A stretch of DNA of 64,000 nt from Rhynchopus sp. YZ270_cl-10 (lineage: Eukaryota > Euglenozoa > Diplonemea > Diplonemida > Diplonemidae), in the NCBI GenBank assembly GCA_964035575.1, contig OZ037926.1, positions 496,001-560,000 of the forward strand. The letters run 5' to 3'. A program made the position numbers and the translations under genes. Shown here piece by piece: positions 51,765-63,550 of this stretch. How positions within the stretch are numbered: position 1 is the first letter of the stretch; every line of letters begins with the position of its first letter. The notes beneath the pieces are model-generated. The model was given only the letters and a program-made list of their open reading frames with translations, searched no databases and had not been told where the DNA came from.

Positions 51765-52808
51765 TAAAAATGACAGAAGAGAAAAATAGTCAACAAAGGG
51801 GGGGGGTCTTTTTTTAGTAGCTAGCATTTTCTGTTTCTTTGTTGTTTGGCTAAAAAAAGGCAAATGGTTAAAACAGAGACATGCCTCATGCAAGAGGCAT
51901 GCAAAAAGGATTTAAAAAAAAATTATTTTATTTTGAAGGAAACAGTACTATTCTCACTGTAGCAAAAAACAACAACGTGGCATTTTTTTTTTTTTTTTTG
52001 TAAAGAAAAAGAGAGAAAATCTTTTGTAAGATGAAAAAGACGCCGTCGTTCAAATAGCAAAAAACACACAATCGTTTTTTCAAAACCGAAAACAAAAATA
52101 AGAGAAAAAAAAGGTAGGATGAACCTAAGCCCGGACGATATGCTTACGTCACCCTAATAAAGGAGGCTGACCAAGAGAGATAGAAGGCACAGACCCATTT
52201 CCCCTAAAAAAAGAAGCAAAAGAGATAATGAAAAAAGAACACTAAAATAATGGAAAATACACTATTTTTTTTTTTTTTTTTGGGTGTTACCCAAACACTG
52301 ATTTTTTATTTTTTTAAACAACCCCCAATATCTGGGCAATATTCTCGCTATTAGGAACTAGAACTACAACTGGTTTCAATGCACAGCATAAATTTTTTTT
52401 ATGCTCTATTCCGCACTATGGGTAATTGTCCCAAAAAAAAAACACTAATTGAATCCACAAATTCTGGGTAATGTTCGCGCAAGGAATTACCCTAATACAC
52501 ACTCTTATAAAAGCCATATAGATGCACTACACCCCCCTAACCCCTCTTTGTCTTCCTGAGGGTATCGTAGTATTGTCTTCAAAAAAAAAAAAATAGCACA
52601 AAACAACGACGGTCAAATTCAAGGAAATCGAAGTTGAAAGTTGCAAAAAAATATAGAAGCAAGATGTTCGGCTGGGTTTTATCAAAGCTGGGATATTCTT
52701 CATTGGAAACAACACAAAAACAGAGAGGAGAGACTGCAAATGGTGCTGTCTGCTGCCTTTCTGAAAAATGGTGTTGTATTTTTTTTCCCCCTTTTTCCAA
52801 GACTATTT
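51654..52808. other. Intergenic, A/T-rich
   Basis: After the family A copy, mostly homopolymer-rich sequence with GGATGAACCTAAGCCC at about 52116-52131. A minus-strand frame at 52527-52739 could be reached from the last exon of the large gene by a GTATAT donor (near 52820) and TTTTTCAG acceptor, but its translation looks non-coding. No separate gene seen. Confidence 0.5.
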
Positions 52809-55800
52809 TTATCTGACATATACGAGAAGGTTTTCGTTGGGGAATAGAATCGTTTGCACCGCTGCGATGAGCGCTGCAGCAGAGTCCTGCGAGGCGTGGA
52901 TGAGGGCTTTGCACTTCTCGAGAGAGGCCTTGGTGCCCATACCGGGGCACGCTTTGCATACGTCGACGCGGGCTGCGATGTCCTTCTTCGAGAGGGGGGC
53001 GCCTGCTTGCTGCATTGCGACAAACGCGTTCATCGCAGCGCACGCAAGCGAGACATTCGCACCACAGTGTGACCAACGCTCTGCGTCGCTTGACGCAGGA
53101 TCGCTGTGGAAGAGACGGTTCTTGATGCCCATCCACTTCGCTCCGCAGTGCTGTTGTGTGTTTTTTTTTTTTTTTTTGGAATTCATTGCATGCTTCGAAA
53201 AAACAAAGTTATTAAACCCACGCCATCCTGCATGAAAGCACAAAAGTACTCTGCAACAGAAGATGTAAAAAAAGAGGGAGGTTTATACGAATCTCATGTT
53301 TAGTCGTATGTGGGGTTGATTGAAGTGGGAGCGAAAAAAAATGGCGTACCTTGAGGAGCAAAATCTCGAGGATCTTCTGGAACTTTGCAACCATCGAGAC
53401 TGCTACGTCACCTTGCGACTGTTTGGCACCTCTGCGGAGGTTCACATCGCAGTCGGCACCGCTAGATGCAGCAGCAGCACCACTGGACGCAGTGGGCGGC
53501 GGGAGTGCCATGTCTGCATCTGAGCGACGCGGGCTTGAGGAGAGGAAGCTCTTCCGTGTACGGGATGTGGCGTGCGCGCTGTGGGAGCGCTGCTGGCTGG
53601 TAGGGTGCGCACTACGCTCCCCGAGGGAGAGCGTACGAGAGTCCAGCTCGTTGCTGCTGCTGTTACTGCGCAGTGCGCTGGTCGTGCCTGCTGTGGTCTG
53701 CACCCCCCTCCGCGCACCCCTGCACCCCTGCGTCCACTCACCACGCTCCAAAACACTGCACAACAGCAGGTACAACCCGACCACCTCCGTTCCATTCGTT
53801 TCAGAGCAAAACTTAATACTCAACACCTCCTTCGCAACGAAGAGGAGACCTTCAAAGGAGCTGCGCTGGCTTGAATCCTTTAAGCTATTCTGCAACAACA
53901 CCTGCAATATGGGGAAAAAATTCCATTACATTCAAAACACAACAAAAACATACCAAAAGCAACGTCAAATGGTTCGTCTGCCTGCACAAATTGATGAGAT
54001 AGGTACAGTCCGCATCACTAGGCGGGAGGAGCAGAGACGATGAGATCTGCGTCAGGAGCAGATTACATTTTGAGGATGCGCTGTTAGGACTCATAGGGGT
54101 TCCTACGGTGTCACCATCACCCCGCCTCTCAAGCTGTCTGAGCGACTTGAAGCCTGCTTCCATCAAATCTACTAACATCATAGAGACTGGCAGCAACATA
54201 GTCACGCTTGATAAAACCGCCAAACACATCTGCGAAGAGACCGTCCCGCACACAATGCTAATCAACGACGTCCGCAGCTCCTTCAACACCCCTGCATGCT
54301 CATGCTCCGCCACCTCCGTCACCTTCCTCATCGCCACTGCCAGCGACGAACACTGGCTCGCATAGGGAAGCCGCCCTTTGCACACTGTCACCGTTTTTAT
54401 CATATCCGCTGGCGTTAAGGTCGCGGAAATACAGCTCACCACAGTCGAGATGAAGTATCTCGCATTATCATTGGTACCATATGCCTCGGTTAGCTTGCGT
54501 AAAATGGAGTTGAATAGATGGATATGTGTCGAAAAGGAGAAGATCCATGCTTGACAGTGTTCTGGTGATTGGATGACACAGAACATTAATTGGCGTACAT
54601 CTGCGGCAAATGCGGCGGCATTTGACTCTACAGTAGATCTGACCACCAAAGAACCGTGTTGTGCGTTAAAGTCTTCTGTCGCATACAACAAAAAGATCTG
54701 TGTAATCAACGTCAACATCTCCAACAACCCCGCAATCGCCTTTTCTCCCGTAAGATTCTCCCTTAAAATGGCGGACATAGAAATGCGGGAAAATACGGTA
54801 GGATCAGTGTAGGACCACAAACCATGCCATAAAGGGCAGGGTTTCTTTGCATCAGGGATCGGATCGGTGATTTTGGAAAGAATTTTTTTGACTTTGTCGA
54901 GATCGATGAGTGCGACGTAACAGAGGATGTGAAGCAGCGAATCAGCAAGACCTCGCTTTGTTGCTTCATCCGCGGTAGGAAGAAACTGCCAATCCAACAG
55001 ACAGAGACAATCAATGAATTCGAGAAGCGTTGGAGCACGGCGTTCTTCGTCTTGCATTTTCATCTCTTTTAGTGTACGGAAGAAAACCCAGAGGGAGGGC
55101 CCATCACGGTGGAAGGTCGCCTGATACCATGGTAAAGAATTGCAAATATTCTCCCGAAGCTGCGCAGGAAAGCAAAGCGGTGGATACCTCGTGGTGTCTG
55201 TCGAACAGAAAAAGAGGAGACCTGGCATTTTGTTCACCATCGTCACTTCTGCGGCGAGAGACAGCAGTACCAAGCTCTGAGAGACCGCCAGCAAAGGGCA
55301 TGAAGAGCGGCCCCGAAACCCAGCCTCAACCAACACCCGGCAGAGGTGGGTGAAAAAATCAGATACTACCTCCCACACTGCGATTTCATCGGCAGAGACG
55401 ACCTCTGTGGAGACGTAGCTGTAGACAAGCTGTGCGCAGGTTACCCAACATTGTGTTACCGACGCGCTGTGGCGTGGTGTGGAGGTCATCTGGTCGTACG
55501 CAGCTTGCATCCATGATAAAAATGGCAGCGGTTCTGCTAAAAGCGCGTCCGCAACACAACAGTTCAAAGGGCTCACGGAACTGATAAAGCTTCCGAGTTG
55601 AGGCATATTTTGAAGAACGATTTGCAAACTTTTCATCGGATTGAACCTTGAGAAGACGCGGATGAACTCACTGCATACATCTGACATATCCAACTCCGAA
55701 TGCGGCATATTCGTTACTGCGATCATATGAGTAATACAGCCTTCGATGTTTCCTGCAATGGTTGAAATTTTCTGTGCAAAGTCGTCTCCAGAGTCCTCAT

Positions 55801-58800
55801 CTGCAGTGCACGCCAATCCTTCTTCAAAATCCCTCAAAAATTCGTTCGAGAAGATCGCCATCAACAACGTCTTGACAGATCTATTCGATAATGTACGCAA
55901 ATTTTGTGCAAACAGTGAGATTTCTTCTCCTTCTCCTTCCCCTTCTTTATTTTCAGAAACCTGCTCTTCCGCGTCATGAATTGCTTTGCATAACACCAAA
56001 AGGCAGGCCGAAGAATCAACAGATTTCAATCTAAACCGATGAAATACCGCAGCTAGCGTATGCGATAAAGGTGTTTCCAACAGCTTCGTCGTAACCCTAA
56101 GCAGCCCCGGGGTGCGCCACCTCCTCCCCGCAAAGTGGTTGTAGTCCATACAGGCCTCCACCACCTGCCCTTCTGAAACACTAAAATCCGTTGCCCCAGC
56201 GAGCTCCTGCTCGGATATCGTCTCCTCCACAGTGCTGTCCTTCAGCCCCTTCAGAATGATGTACATATCCCTCAGCTTCCCTCTCTCTGAGACCGAAAGG
56301 TGTCGACAGATTTTGTGAGATAAAGCTACCACCCGCTTGCAGTAGTGGAGCACCTCGGAATCATGGTCGAAGTATGGGCGTAGTGGGGAGTCTTCTGTGG
56401 AGCGAAGAGATTCCGAGAAGAGGTTGAAAAGGACGCCGAGGAGCTGGGTCCATGCGAGGCGGTGGTGGGAGGCGCTGTGCTGGAGGGTGTCATCTGATGC
56501 AAGAAATTCGAGGAGTTGTAGACATAATATGGGTCGGGTAGCTTCCGCGGCAGAGTCGACACACATTACGAAGGTTTCGCAGAGCGCTGCAACTTCTCTT
56601 TGCGACTTCCACAACATCTCCGCCTTTTCCGGGTCAAATCTCAATCTTGCAATCTGTTCTGGAAGATTTGGGTCAGAATAGAGAATCCCCCCTACCTCCT
56701 CTATCACCCCTTTATTGAGTACAATCGGATTCAAATCGAATGCCCGCAAATATTTCTGGAGAATTGAAACCTCATTGCCAAGAAACCCTTCTAAAAGCGC
56801 GGTGCCTCTGTGCATCGCGCTGCGGAGCTGTGAGATGAAAAGGTCCCCTAAACATCCGGAACGGCCGGCAGAAGAGTATTCATTTAGCCGAGCAATTCGG
56901 AGACCCTGTTGTGTCACGATTTCATCGATGATGGAGGGGTTCGGATCAAAGCAGGGGGTCCTAAAGAGAACCATATCTGAAAATTCGACGCCAAAATCGT
57001 CGGGGAAAACGCAGGGGTTGGAGACGTTGTGGAGACGGACTTTGTTCGCTGCAACGTCTCGTGCGGTGGAAGGGGAAGGGATGAGAGGGGCACCCTGGTG
57101 TGGTGGTACTGCAAGCACTGAAAGAGCGGTGAGAAGCTGTGCTGCATCGGTGACGTTGTCAGCCTCAGAGACGTCGGTTGTGTTGTCTGTCGAGATGTTG
57201 TCGGTATCACTGCTTACAAGCAACCCTTTTTTGAAAAGCGCGCGAATATGTTGATTCTGCGTTTCCAGAGCATCCACCGTAGCGCACCCCACCCTCCCCC
57301 CTTCCTCAATCACATTCTCGCATATTGTCAACCTCTCAAAAATCATCCGAATTTCACTGAGTGTAGACACAAATCGGATGTCTCCCATTACTGCTGCCAG
57401 CGTTTCCCGCACGGCAGGGTTTTCTACTGCACGCGACTTTGTTAAATGCCAGAAATGCAACCACATTAATACCCCTTCCACCGGATCGCTGTTCACTAAG
57501 AGAAGAAGACAGGAGAGGCAGAAGAGGATACTGCGTTCGGAAGATGGATCGTATCTGGCTAAGGCTAGAAAGGCGCCGAGGTATAGGTAACCGGAGGCAA
57601 GGTGCGAGAAGACGGTTTCGTCATCAATAAAGCAGGAGACAGCAGAGAAGGAGTCTGCCACATGGACTGCGAGCGCATCAAGCTGGTCCACGACAGAGAT
57701 ATTAGAGTGCTCTTTGAGAAGATCAACACCACGACCGACATATGCATTATGCGCTACGGAATCCAGCAAATCCAAAACCTTTATCCTATCGAAGAGATAC
57801 CGGGACAACAGCTGTACACTGTACCGTATCATCTTGGCTTCCCTTAGAATATAAAACCCCAACAATTCTGCAACATTCTTCGGTGCGAACGGCTCTCCTG
57901 AAGCGTTGATTCTTCCATTAGACACCAAAGAGGCAACCTCATCGCCCCATCTTACTGTCAATCCTTCAAAGCTTTGTGCAGATGCTGCTGCCTCTAATAC
58001 ACTGTTATCTGCTCCAGATTTTGCCAAAACAAAACAGAATTGAAACAGCCCCGCCAACCCAGAGCATAGCGGAGTGTCTCTTGAAAGAACCGGAGTTGGT
58101 ATCGAATCATCACCAAGAATAACCCCGGTTGCTAAGGTCGCAGCAAACAGCGAGGAGTCCCCACCCAACGCTGCATCGCACGAAGAAAAGCGGAGAGTGC
58201 TAAACCCAAAGGCAAGGATACGACACAACGTCAGGTTCTGTTGAACTATCTGAATCGCATTGCCTTCTCCGGACAGAGTAAAATGGTGGGCAACCCTTTT
58301 ATGGTCAAAAAGGGGTGACATCGACAGTACGGAGGTTAGATACGACATAAAATACCCATCATACTGCGAAACAGAGCCAAACCTCCTTTCGAAAGCGCGA
58401 AACGGCAGTAACAACACCTCAGGCTCACCCCTCTCTATCGCGGCATCAAACATCGCACCCCAAAGGGGAAGGTTCAGAAGAAGCTCGATTGCATCGGTAA
58501 TTCGGGACTGCATTTCTTCTGCCGATTCTTGAAGCGGCTGCGGACGGAATGGGTTCGCCTCTGGTTCTTTTTCTTCAAACGCAAGCTGAATTGCTGCGAA
58601 TAGAACCTCCATTGTTGCTTCGATGATCCGTTCTGCATTTTCTTCATATTTTAAGGCAAGATCTTCATTGAAGATACCCAAAGAAATCACTCCGGCGCAT
58701 GGTTGGAGTAAACGGATTTCTAATGAAAACGCGTGTAGTATTTCCTCCGTAAACTCTATTCCACCTACAGAATGCGAGGCGCAGAACTTAAAGGTCGCGC

Positions 58801-61015
58801 AAGCCTCTGCAAGCAACGCAGCCAGCTCTGCCCCTGCTGCTGCCACCCCTTTTTGCCCTGATGAAATCTCCTCCCCACGCAACGGAGAACCAGGTGAATG
58901 AGGAGGGCTCTTCGGACTCCCCGTCGGCGACGCAGCCACCCTCTGCCTCTCAACAAACCCCCAATGCTGTGTCACAATATGCTCCAAATAGAATAACAAA
59001 TGCTGTGAAAGAACATCCACCACCCCACCTCCCCTTTTCTTCACATAAACCGATAACACCAAACCATGCAAAAACGGACGTTGCACCGCACCAGATAAAA
59101 TCTGTTTTAAATGCCCATTCGCAAGCTCGCCAACCATTTCGTATTCCACCTTTAACTCTGCGAGAATCTCTGGTGCCACCCCTCGCCATTGTTCTTCTAC
59201 GAGAATTTTGCGGTTCCGCACATAACATTCATGTTGTGGCCAGGAGATGGGTGGGGGGATAGGAAGATTGTCCACATTGGTGTATATGTCCTCTTCATTT
59301 GTTGAATCTCTTCTAGCGTAAAACACTGCAGCTACCACCGGAAGAAATGCAAAAGACACTACCGGAGGCTTGATGTGCCTACCCCAAGAATACGTTGTTT
59401 CTGCCACCTCCTCCTCTCCATTAAAAAAAGCTCGAAGCTGCGAAAACGGTGCAAATAATAGACGGTGATACCTCTGCCTACAGAATAAAAGAATAAACAG
59501 AAGCGACAACCGAATCGTCGCCCCCACAGAGGATGCTGCCAAGACCGAACAGAAGAGCCTTGCGAGGCGGTGATGTGATGCTGCAACGAGACCGTCCCCT
59601 TCTTCTTCTTCCCCTTTTAACCCACCTTCCCTCAGCATTTTCAGTAAGACATCAGAAAAGGGAAATCTCGCAGAAACAAGCTGGCGTCCCGGAAGAAAGC
59701 AGATCTCCAACGCATGATGCCGAGGTGAGGTGTCAAAGGTGCTGCGACCCTTCCCTCCTTTCCCCCGCTGGCGGGCCCAGGAGCTGCGACGGTATTCGTG
59801 ATGGACAATGTAGTTTAGATCGTGCGCTGAAGAGGTGGAGCGTGGAGTGGTGCAGTGGGGTGGAGGAAAGAGCTTCGTGGCGGCGAGGTGCAGGCGGCGG
59901 GATTGGTCTTGGAGGGAGGCTGTAGGGTCTTCTTCTTCTTCTTCTTCATCGTCGTCGTCATCGTCTGAGAGAGGGCGCGATGTGGAGGTAGCGGTAAGGG
60001 ATGTTTCGCTGTTCAACAGAACCCCCGAATCTGGTTTAAAAACATCCAAAATTTCCGCAAATTTCTCAAGCATGTTGCTGGTCGTATTTACATAGCATTG
60101 TATCTCCTCTTCCAGCTCCTTCCGCTCTATAATGAGATTTGCAAGACATCCATGCTCCACTGCAAGTGCCATGAACAATAAATGGGTCTCATTTCTCTTA
60201 TAAAACACGCCTTCATGTAAGATCAACACCGCAGGCGACTGGAGGTAGATGGTGCCAAGCAGCGTGGCGAAGTACTGTGCGGTGGAGAAGGCGGCCTCGG
60301 CAGTGCGTTCTGGGTGGCGTACTGCACAGCTTCGATGCACGTATTGGGAGTACTTTAGAGCGTTAAGGTGCTTTAAACGGTGGACACCTACTACACCGAC
60401 CTCACTAGATGGAACCAACCGAAGACACACCCCCAGCATCTTCCACGCTCTCGACAACGAAACAAACAAAATCTCCGGCACCGCCCTAATCGCCCCTATC
60501 TCGCTAAAGAACAACGTTACCAACCGGGTCCGGAGGGTCTCCATTACCCACTGAATCTGCGCGGTGTCTCTCATTCCCTGTTGGTTAGCAGCGAGCCCTG
60601 CGCAATATTCTAATAAACGTTGTGTTTGAGGTGATGCCTGCGAATCGGTTTCAAGCGTTTCAAGAACCCTTTTGATTTGAACCCTCCGTTCTGATAGTAC
60701 CCCTAAGGCTTTGAGAAGAAGCAGTTCACAACGTAGTAAGGCGCAAAATAGCTCATCGATTTCAACCAAAACGTCTTCAATAGTATGCGGTTTAGGCATC
60801 GTAGCTGGTGCAGATGCCGGAGGGGATGATGAAAACCGTGACCCAGGAGCTGAACCGCTCTGCAGCCCCAACAGCCTTCCCGGAGAGCCCAAAGGAGACA
60901 CCACGTCATCACCAAATGACATCGGAGATGCTGAAGAATCATCGTTAATCTGAGACGAAGCACTCAATGGGGAATGCCCATCCAAAACCACTTCAGGTAC
61001 GGACCCCTCCTCCAT
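52809..61015 (-). CDS. Very large helical protein, unknown function (3 exons)
   Basis: Exons 53954-61015, 53350-53901 and 52809-53150 join through phase-0 introns 53902-53953 (GTATGT...TTGCAG) and 53151-53349 (GTACGC...CAACAG), giving 2,651 residues; the first exon alone encodes 2,354. ATG at 61015. The N-terminus is Ser/Pro-rich; an Asp/Glu run lies near residue 350. Most of the length is Leu/Ala-rich and predicted helical with scattered hydrophobic stretches, consistent with an alpha-solenoid, but I recognise no HEAT, ARM, TPR or catalytic motif. The second exon is Ser/Arg/His-rich. The end could differ if a possible GTATAT donor near 52820 is used. Candidates such as large scaffolds or nucleoporin-like proteins are speculative. 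Confidence 0.8.
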
Positions 61016-62069
61016 ATTTTATGGAGGGGAAAAAAGAGAGGGAAAAAAAGTTTTTTTTTGGTTTTCGTTTGCTTCACTTTTGATTCACAAAATCGAAAGA
61101 TTGGGTATTTTTTTGCCCTCCGCAAAAGAGGAAAATAAAAAATAAAAAATTCGTCAGAAACAAAAAAAAGAAGAGGAGAGATATGGAATATACCCAAAGA
61201 GGATATCGGAAGGCAGTTTTATGGAAAGTGCATAGGTGGATAGGTGGATAGGTTTTCCTCTAGTATGTGTTTGTTTTGGGGGTATTTTGGGGGGAGAGAA
61301 AAGGGGTATTTTTTTTATGTGTATTGTGTGAGAGTTGCCCTTTTAATAAAAAGGTATCCCTGAGTATTTTGGAGTGTTTTTTAAAGGGAGGAAACAGTGG
61401 AAAATGCCAATTTCAAAGGGAAAAATAGAGGGAAAACCTTTGTTTTTTTCTCCATCTTTTGTTTTTTTTTTTTTGTGTACTGTATTGCAGGCTCTCCGCT
61501 AGGATTTCCGATTTTGAAAATATTCTGTTGATGGTCCACGTTGGTGGGGTACCTTGCGCCGCAGGCGCACGGTACGCAACTTTTTTTTTTACCAACGCCC
61601 GATTTTGACTTTTTTGGGACGTTTGAGCACTCACCTCTCCATATCTTCTTCTCCTGAGCTTTTTTGACAGGTAGAACGGGTCTGAACCACTTAGCAGAAC
61701 TTTTTTTTTTTTTCTTTTTTTCCCCATTTTCAAAAAGTTCTGTTGACAATCAACAGAACTTTAGTACCTAGCGGAGTGCCTGCTGTATTGGAGCCGGGGT
61801 GGAGTAGGCCAGGCATTGGAGGGTGGGAGAACTAATAGCATTTTAAAAGGGAGGAACTTGTCCTTCCGGGTAGAGAGAGAGGGAAGAGGGACCTTCTGTA
61901 AAAAAAGACCCCTTTTTTTCCGATTTTTGACAACATTGTCAAAAAAAAATAACCCCCCCCGAAGAGGATAGAAACACCTCAGGGGAGCGACATATGCTCG
62001 CCACGCTCCCTTAGTTGGGCTGAAGGGGGGTGGCTTGGCACAACGACATTTTCTCTTTTTTGTGTGTGT
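61016..62069. other. Intergenic with one MITE
   Basis: Leader of the large gene (T/C-rich on the minus strand), a 297-bp MITE-like element (61487-61783), and homopolymer runs. Minus-strand frames at 61381-61749 lie within the element and are Lys-rich artefacts. No gene seen. Confidence 0.55.
61487..61783. mobile_element. MITE-like element with terminal inverted repeats and TSD
   Basis: Ends GCAGGCTCTCCGCTAGG (61487-61503) and CCTAGCGGAGTGCCTGC (61767-61783) are inverted repeats with one mismatch. TGTATT flanks both sides (61481-61486 and 61784-61789), a 6-bp target duplication. Inside are two more palindromes: GTACCTTGCGCC paired with GGCGCACGGTAC, and AAAGTTCTGTTGA paired exactly with TCAACAGAACTTT. 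It encodes no transposase, so it would depend on one in trans. Confidence 0.78.
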
Positions 62070-62647
62070 TCACACTGTTTCTGCCTTGGGGCCGTTGATC
62101 TTAAAGTCCATCTGTTTGGTGTGCATTTTTGCGAGCACCGTACAGGGGTGGGTGGAGAGGTGCGTGTTGTAGCGGGGGTTGTTCCGCATGAGGTACTGCG
62201 CGATCCTGTGGGGTATGATGTGTGGTGTGACGTTAATGCCTAGTGAAGGTAATTCTTGCGCAGAATATGGCCCTTATGTGTGATGTGATTTAACAGCTTT
62301 AGAGTGGATAACGCCTGAACGAAGTAAACCCATGAGAAAGCACCTTCGGTCCACATGCTTTCCCATCGAAGAGAAGGGTACAAAAACGTTCACAACATCC
62401 CAGACCATAGAAACCCATACCAATCAATTGTGTTGACTTTGGAACGTCGCATTTTCTCTTCGGGGGCGTCGTTCTCTAGTGCAAGCTCTGCGAGAAGGTC
62501 TTTGACTGCACAGACCAGCATGGGCATGACCTCCTTCTCTAAGTACAGCAGGCGCTTGTCGGTGTGGTCCACGAACGTCATGCCAGCATAGATGCCCTCC
62601 TCAATGATGCGTGCAATGTCAGCCTTCTCCTTCGGCGTGCGTTCCAT
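62070..62647 (-). CDS. Dpy-30-like small protein (2 exons), probably axonemal
   Basis: Exon 62421-62647 (ATG at 62647) joins exon 62070-62205 across a 215-base phase-2 intron (GTATGG...CCACAG), giving 120 residues. The splice rebuilds NTIDWIAQYLMRNNPRYN. Together with YLEKEVMPMLVCAVKDLLAE this resembles the Dpy-30 motif (Y-L-x4-V-x-P-x-L...P-x-x-F/W-L/I-A-x-Y-L), a two-helix dimerisation/docking module. Dpy-30-type proteins occur in histone methyltransferase complexes and in flagellar radial spoke or dynein-associated complexes. The long spacer between the helices and the C-terminal HLSTHPCTVLAKMH tail make a flagellar role more likely here, an inference. Unspliced, the first exon would read into a short unrelated tail. 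Confidence 0.75.
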
Positions 62648-62863
62648 CGTGCCCAGCCTGCCTCGTGTTGCGTGTTGTGTGTTGCACCTTCAATACAACC
62701 AACTTTTTAAATCTCTTCCAGTATGGATCAAGATTGGTCCCCTTTGTTCAGCTTCGTCTGTCTTTGTGTGTCTTATGTACACACAGACAGGTGGTGTCTC
62801 CTTTTATAATTATTGTGTAATCTCTCTGGTGAGTTATGTGGGAAAGATGGGAGGAGGAGGGCA

Positions 62864-62938
62864 CAGCAGAGAATAAGACTCGGGGACCCGGTTATTCTCA
62901 GCCGGACTGGGACCGGGGACTCGGCTTATTCTCTGCTG
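62864..62938. repeat. Short hairpin with 14-base perfect arms
   Basis: CAGCAGAGAATAAG (62864-62877) pairs exactly with CTTATTCTCTGCTG (62925-62938). GACTCGG-type sequence lies next to the inner side of both arms. Confidence 0.6.
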
Positions 62939-63104
62939 TGGAGAGGGGTAGGGAGGAGGGAGGGAAAGATATCGGAGGGAAAGGGGTGCATGATGTTTTG
63001 TGTGGTTGGCTCCCGACTCAAATGAGGGGAGGGGGAGAGAAGAAGGGGAGGGGAGGTGTAAGTGTAGGTATGACGTAACGGAAAGGAGAAGAGAAAAAGA
63101 AGAA

Positions 63105-63150
63105 AGCTGACTTGAAATACAAAGCCCTCTCATGAGAGTGCACCTTTGGT
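63105..63150. repeat. Dispersed repeat family A, partial copy
   Basis: GCTGACTTGAAATACAAAGC, CCTCTCATGAGAGTGCACC and TTTGGTG match the left half of the family. Confidence 0.5.
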
Positions 63151-63497
63151 GAAGAAAAGAGAGAGAAAAAATATGGAATAAAGAAAAGCGCAAATTTATT
63201 CAGAATACAACAAAACCAAAAAAAAAACCAAAAAAAATAAGGCCGCATTTTAAAAATAAGGCCGTAAGACTAATGATATCAAAAGTGGTAAAATAGAAGA
63301 AAAAAAACCCCTATTTTTGACTATTTGGCATCCATTTTGATAGAAGGATACCACGAAAGGCAGAAAGGTAAGAGAAAAATGCCTTGCATTTTTATTTAAA
63401 GAAGGGCTTTTTTGCTTTGTGATCTTGACCGGCATAACCGCAGAGTATAACACATACATTTCAATGAATTGAAAGTACAGTAATCCCCTTCTTTTTT

Positions 63498-63550
63498 TGA
63501 TAAATTGGAGTAGTGTAGCCACAGTTTGTGCAACCTCCACTGTCAATTTT
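63498..63550. repeat. Dispersed repeat family B, longer variant
   Basis: GATAAATTGGAGTAGTGTAG, CCACAGTTTGTGCAACCTCC and ACTGTCAATTTTT, the same order as 30031-30098. Confidence 0.5.

Noticed and set aside
52527-52739. Extra terminal exon of the large gene
   Set aside because: A GTATAT donor and TTTTTCAG acceptor exist, but the resulting sequence is hydrophobic, T-rich and low complexity; left as a possibility only.
61381-61749. Lys-rich minus-strand frames
   Set aside because: They lie inside the MITE and arise from its T tracts.
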